From Bacteroidota bacterium (GTDB lineage Bacteria > Bacteroidota > Bacteroidia > Flavobacteriales > Flavobacteriaceae), in contig JAEWHE010000041.1 of the NCBI GenBank assembly GCA_023387965.1, positions 306,786 through 370,785 on the forward strand: a DNA stretch of 64,000 nt. Direction: 5' to 3'. Made by a program: the position numbers and the translations under genes. This document shows positions 60,217 to 64,000 of this stretch, one piece after another; the first letter of the stretch is position 1; each line of letters begins with the position of its first letter. Below the pieces are notes generated by a model. That model had not been told where the DNA came from. It worked only from the letters and a program-made list of their open reading frames with translations, and searched no databases.

Positions 60217-63200
60217 ATGAAACAAAAAAACTATTTAAAAATCCTGAGCACTTGGCAAATACTTTTGGTATTTTTCACGTTTGCTCATTTTTCGGGTGTT
60301 GCTCAATGCACGAACAATAATGTTCGTCCTGACGATGGATTTGTAATGGAGCCATGGAATGCTACCTGTAACGGGGGTTCTGACGGCTTCGTAAAAATCA
60401 CAAACATTAGCAGTAGTAGCACATCGGAGCCAAACGCTAATCGACCTTATTCGGTAAGGATATTAACCGGTGTCGGGGGCGGATTGCATCCTAGCTATCC
60501 CGCTCCTTTTCCCATAGGAAATGCCACGACATTTGATCTCACGGGACTTTCTGCCGGGAATTATGTGATAGATGTTATCGACGCATGTGGGAACACGAGT
60601 GCCGATAAGCCTGTCACCATTGGTCAGCCCAATCCTGAGTTTCAATTAATATCCTCTCAAATTATCAGAAGAATCACTTCTTCAGGGGGAACTTGTGGGG
60701 ATACTTACGTTATTAGAACTACTTATAACAAAGTTACTAATGGTCAAACAATTTCGTTAAGTTTTACCAATAGTTCAAACAATACTTTTACTCCAACGTT
60801 GTCTTCTGCTAGTTTTATTAGAACAGCAAACACGTTTAATTATGCTGAAGAATTTATCAGCGAAGTACCTGTTTCGTTTTTTCAGGGTAATCCAATCACT
60901 GTAAATTTGAGTAGTAACCTATGTTCAAGACCGGTTCAGCATTTGACAATTCCGTCACCACCGCAAAACTTTGTTACAGCTGGAACTGGCGCTCAGGGAA
61001 CAATCCAATCCACAATTAATCCTTGTGTTTCTGGATATTTTATAAATAGATATCTTCAATACGGTACTTCTCCAATGTCAGTTTCAATTGTCGAAACTAG
61101 CAATCCGGGAAGTCCCGCATTAGACATAAATGGAAATCCGTTTAGTTTTACCTATCCGGCAAATCATACTTGGCAAAATCCAATAAACAATTTACTATCG
61201 GGTCTTAAATACGACACGAATTATACAATTACTTATACGGACGCTTGTGGTCAGATCGTCACAGAAAATTTATTTGTGCCATCACCATCTAGTGCGATTG
61301 CTAGTCAAAATTCATGTGTAGGATTTGCGCAATATTCCCCTTTCCTCGATGATGCGGGAGCATTGCATGTTAATTTCTCATCAGGTTTGATGTCTTTTCC
61401 AATTTCATTCACAATTACCAATGGACCTACTCATTGGAATACATCGCTCGGTGATACTAGTTTAAGTGTTCCGCTTTCTTATCCGCAAGTTTATACCTTC
61501 AACGAAGCAATGACAGGCGGTTATCAACTTGGAACTAATGTTGTTGTTGGAAGTCCTTTATGTGATAGTAATACTACTAGAGCAAAACAATTTGCTCCGG
61601 GAACATACACCATTGTTTACACGGACGCGTGTGGTAGAACAAATACGTTTACTACTACCATCCAAGATACTGCAGGGTGTAGAATTAATAGTACAACGAG
61701 CTATTCGATGCGGAATTGTAATTATACAAATGGGAATGTAGATTTAACTTATACTTTATCTCCATTTAACAATCTTCGCAGAAGTTTATATCGTATTAAT
61801 GGAAGTACTGAAACATTAGTTCAAACCTTAAGTGGTCATTTATCAAATCCTCAGGTGTTTACTGATATAGCACCCGGAACTTATAAGGTGCGTTTTGGCG
61901 GGGTTTCAGGAGCTAATAAGGCTAATTACCCAGGCATTGGCGGAGTTAACGGAATTCCTAGGCTAGCAGGTACTAATTACATTTATGAAGAAACCATAGT
62001 AGTTCCTGAAACAATTGCCTTGTCGTTTAGTAGCTTGGCTTCTTGTAGTGGTACTGCGACAGGTGTCGCACAAGGCGGTCAAGCACCTTATACCTATGCG
62101 CTTTATGATGCCAGCCTATCTACAATCATAAGGCCTGCTCAGGCAACTGGTGTATTTACCGGATTGACTGTTGGGACAACTTACCAGATGCAAGCTATCG
62201 ACGAGTGTGGTAGAACTTTCAATCAACCACTCACAATTGTAAATAACCTAGTGGCGCCGCAAATTGGAACGGTGGTTCAGACTAAGTGTGACGGAAGTAA
62301 TAGCGTGCAAGTTACCAATTTGCCGTCAGGAACCTGGACACTTGTCGACAGTTTTGATAATGCCGAATATGACGGAACAGGTTCTTCAATAGTCTTGACG
62401 AATTTAAGTCCCGGACCACATACTTTTACATTGATAAACGACGCGGGATGTAGTTCTCCAGCTTCAGCTTCAATCACATTGAGAGCTATTCCTACAACAT
62501 TAAATTTTATAGTTAATGACCCTGCTACAGGTTGCATTCCGGGTTCGGTTGACATAACCGCTGCTGCAGTAACTGCAGGAAGTGAATCGGGAATCACCTT
62601 TTCTTATTTTACTGATGCTGCAGCAACCTTGCCGTTAGCTAATCCTTCAGCTGTTTCTACTTCAGGTACTTACTATATAAAAGCGCAGTTAGGAGCTTGT
62701 ATTAATGTTAGACCGGTTGTAGTCACAATTAATGATTGTACATCGACTATTGCTAATGTTTCTTGTTCATATAATGGGACATTTGCAGATAGCGCTGACG
62801 ATTTTATGATGTTTGAATTAACACCAGGAACTACTTCAGTTTACAGTGTAACTGCTACATTTGGTGGAAATTCAGTACCAATTACGTTGTTGAATAATGA
62901 TCCTGCCACAAACGTTTATGGCGGATCTCCAAGCTATTTTAAAATTCCAAATGGGAGCTTGGGAGCTGGAAGCTTTATATTAACAATTACAAGAGGTTCG
63001 GGGGCACCTGAAACTATCACGGTTGCAAATCCAGGAACATGTTCTAATGAGTGTAATACTAGTTCCACGGGCAATAAAGTAACTTACTATTTCTATTCTC
63101 CATATATTACAACTGATTTGTCTAATGCTACAGCGTATTTACCAAAATTCGATCAAGGAACAAATAGAAGATTGACAGCTGTAAATGTCGACTACGGTGT

Positions 63201-64000
63201 TGCTTTCGTCGGTTCATTCGACTTAGAAAATTATACCTCTGGTCCAGTAAATTTTAGATTTATTGAAACTACAGTTGTAACAACCGATTTTGCAGGAAAT
63301 ACGTACACATCGCCAACTCTTACTTTAACTAAAAATCCTGCCTATCCAGGTTTTAATATTTATCCTCTTGGAACCACTCACAATCCGATAGATTATAACT
63401 ATTCAAACACGAATACTTATACTTCTGCAAGTGATTTGGCAAATTTTACGGGCGTAGGAACAATTAGTAATACAGTTTCGTCATTAACGTCTTTCGCTAC
63501 CGCGGGAGGAGGAATAAACACGCCGGCAAATTTAAGAGGCTCATACTACTATAAAGTTGAATATACTTATGATTGTTACGTAATTGACGCAATAGATGAT
63601 GCATACGGACCAATCCCAGTTGCTAACACGTCAACAAATGTTGGAATTGTATTTTCAAACGATACATTGAATGGAGTAGCGGTAATACCTTCTGAAGTAA
63701 CTTTAACTTCCACAGCGACACCGCACTTGTCTATCAATCCAACTACTGGTGCAGTAACTGTCGCAGCAAACACACCGGCAGGAACTTATACCATTGATTA
63801 CACAATTTGTGAAGTAGCAAACCCTGCTAATTGTGATACTGCAACTGTTACAGTGAATGTTGTGATTGTTCCAGCACCATCAATCAACATTACCAAAGAT
63901 GGCGCTTATGTGGATAATGACAACAATGGAGTAACCAATGTTGGCGATACGATTGTTTACACATTTGTGGTAAGCAATACCGGAAACGTTCCATTAACCA
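60217..64000 (+). CDS. giant secreted adhesin-like protein, N-terminal part (continues beyond window)
   Basis: The frame is open from ATG 60217 to the window end, at least 1261 codons, with no stop. A signal peptide (MKQKNYLKILSTWQILLVFF, cleaved near FSGVAQ) is followed by a long array of beta-sandwich repeats, each marked by a Gly-rich strand and an acidic Cys-Gly motif: IDACGNTS (about residue 121), TDACGQIV (342), TDACGRTN (470) and IDECGRTF (662). The late part has an Ig-like repeat (PAGTYTIDYTICEVANPANC) followed by a DUF11/DUF7507-like repeat (ITKDGAYVDNDNNGVTN, VGDTIVYTFVVSNTGNVPLT). The architecture matches SprB-type gliding adhesins and other T9SS cargo; the C-terminal sorting domain lies outside the window. 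Confidence 0.85.
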   Translation, partial: MKQKNYLKILSTWQILLVFFTFAHFSGVAQCTNNNVRPDDGFVMEPWNATCNGGSDGFVKITNISSSSTSEPNANRPYSVRILTGVGGGLHPSYPAPFPIGNATTFDLTGLSAGNYVIDVIDACGNTSADKPVTIGQPNPEFQLISSQIIRRITSSGGTCGDTYVIRTTYNKVTNGQTISLSFTNSSNNTFTPTLSSASFIRTANTFNYAEEFISEVPVSFFQGNPITVNLSSNLCSRPVQHLTIPSPPQNFVTAGTGAQGTIQSTINPCVSGYFINRYLQYGTSPMSVSIVETSNPGSPALDINGNPFSFTYPANHTWQNPINNLLSGLKYDTNYTITYTDACGQIVTENLFVPSPSSAIASQNSCVGFAQYSPFLDDAGALHVNFSSGLMSFPISFTITNGPTHWNTSLGDTSLSVPLSYPQVYTFNEAMTGGYQLGTNVVVGSPLCDSNTTRAKQFAPGTYTIVYTDACGRTNTFTTTIQDTAGCRINSTTSYSMRNCNYTNGNVDLTYTLSPFNNLRRSLYRINGSTETLVQTLSGHLSNPQVFTDIAPGTYKVRFGGVSGANKANYPGIGGVNGIPRLAGTNYIYEETIVVPETIALSFSSLASCSGTATGVAQGGQAPYTYALYDASLSTIIRPAQATGVFTGLTVGTTYQMQAIDECGRTFNQPLTIVNNLVAPQIGTVVQTKCDGSNSVQVTNLPSGTWTLVDSFDNAEYDGTGSSIVLTNLSPGPHTFTLINDAGCSSPASASITLRAIPTTLNFIVNDPATGCIPGSVDITAAAVTAGSESGITFSYFTDAAATLPLANPSAVSTSGTYYIKAQLGACINVRPVVVTINDCTSTIANVSCSYNGTFADSADDFMMFELTPGTTSVYSVTATFGGNSVPITLLNNDPATNVYGGSPSYFKIPNGSLGAGSFILTITRGSGAPETITVANPGTCSNECNTSSTGNKVTYYFYSPYITTDLSNATAYLPKFDQGTNRRLTAVNVDYGVAFVGSFDLENYTSGPVNFRFIETTVVTTDFAGNTYTSPTLTLTKNPAYPGFNIYPLGTTHNPIDYNYSNTNTYTSASDLANFTGVGTISNTVSSLTSFATAGGGINTPANLRGSYYYKVEYTYDCYVIDAIDDAYGPIPVANTSTNVGIVFSNDTLNGVAVIPSEVTLTSTATPHLSINPTTGAVTVAANTPAGTYTIDYTICEVANPANCDTATVTVNVVIVPAPSINITKDGAYVDNDNNGVTNVGDTIVYTFVVSNTGNVPLT

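Noticed and set aside
60463..63773. Short frames on both strands at 60463-60645, 61529-61741, 62277-62597 and 63576-63773
   Set aside because: All lie inside the open giant adhesin frame, which has a signal peptide and repeat pattern; these are out-of-frame shadows.
1..64000. CRISPR array, tRNA, rRNA, IS element or prophage
   Set aside because: I looked for regular direct repeats with spacers, cloverleaf-like sequences and transposase or integrase motifs and found none; the palindromic repeats are dispersed, not arrayed.

Overview
The window reads as a stretch of chromosome from an AT-rich member of the Flavobacteriaceae, probably Flavobacterium or a close relative. The evidence is the gene content (type IX secretion C-terminal sorting domains, SusC-type TonB-dependent receptors with a carboxypeptidase-regulatory-like N-terminal domain, DUF3098, DUF4271, DUF4296 and DUF4625 proteins, a Mrp/NifU pair), the low GC, and many upstream boxes that match the Bacteroidetes sigma-A -7 element TAnnTTTG. 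I see no rRNA, tRNA, CRISPR array, transposase, integrase or phage genes.

Layout. 1-3.6 kb: a minus-strand block of cell-envelope and tRNA-modification genes (YiiX-like hydrolase, truB, uppP, DUF3098, ftsX). 4-21 kb: housekeeping genes in short units (leuS, a beta-barrel-like protein, a YugP-type zinc peptidase, Lrp regulator, saccharopine-dehydrogenase-like enzyme, DUF423, pckA, hemD with DUF4271, a dolichol-phosphate-mannose-synthase-like transferase, dihydroorotase, DUF4296 lipoprotein, GNAT, epimerase, tyrS). 20.9-30.2 kb: a LuxE-like adenylating enzyme, three proteins carrying T9SS sorting domains, a repeat-rich lipoprotein, a TonB-dependent receptor, and a divergent PhoB/PhoR-like two-component pair; the arrangement suggests phosphate- or nutrient-limited expression. 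30.1-33.2 kb: glycosyltransferase, trmB, LysE exporter, alkyltransferase-like protein.

33.1-45.0 kb is the most coherent system. A histidine kinase and an NtrC-type sigma-54 activator are divergent from a six-gene exporter operon: membrane-fusion protein, ABC ATPase, two paralogous ~800-residue FtsX/MacB permeases with a DUF2807 (GIN) surface protein between them, and a TolC-type outer-membrane protein. The shared intergenic region holds two near-identical 16-bp sites exactly 21 bp apart and, downstream of them, a GG-N10-CG sigma-54-like promoter ahead of the operon. The layout predicts that the two-component pair switches the exporter on.

45-49 kb: mrp and a NifU-like Fe-S protein, a ferredoxin-NADP reductase, and a 2Fe-2S ferredoxin. 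Between the last two sits a translationally overlapping pair, a 58-residue protein and a DUF6036/AbiEii-like nucleotidyltransferase, resembling a toxin-antitoxin or defence module. 49-55.7 kb: a prolyl oligopeptidase lipoprotein, then a likely metal-linked operon (two small CxxC proteins, a TonB-dependent receptor, two His-rich DUF4625 lipoproteins). 55.9-59.6 kb: asd, mscL, and two paralogous six-TM AraC-family regulators. These are divergent from a giant secreted adhesin-like gene that starts at 60217 and stays open to the window edge (at least 1261 codons).

Scattered between genes are at least six copies of a palindromic intergenic element with conserved ends and an internal stem that differs between copies while remaining self-complementary. 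A seventh large hairpin is of a different type. These are the clearest non-coding structures in the window.
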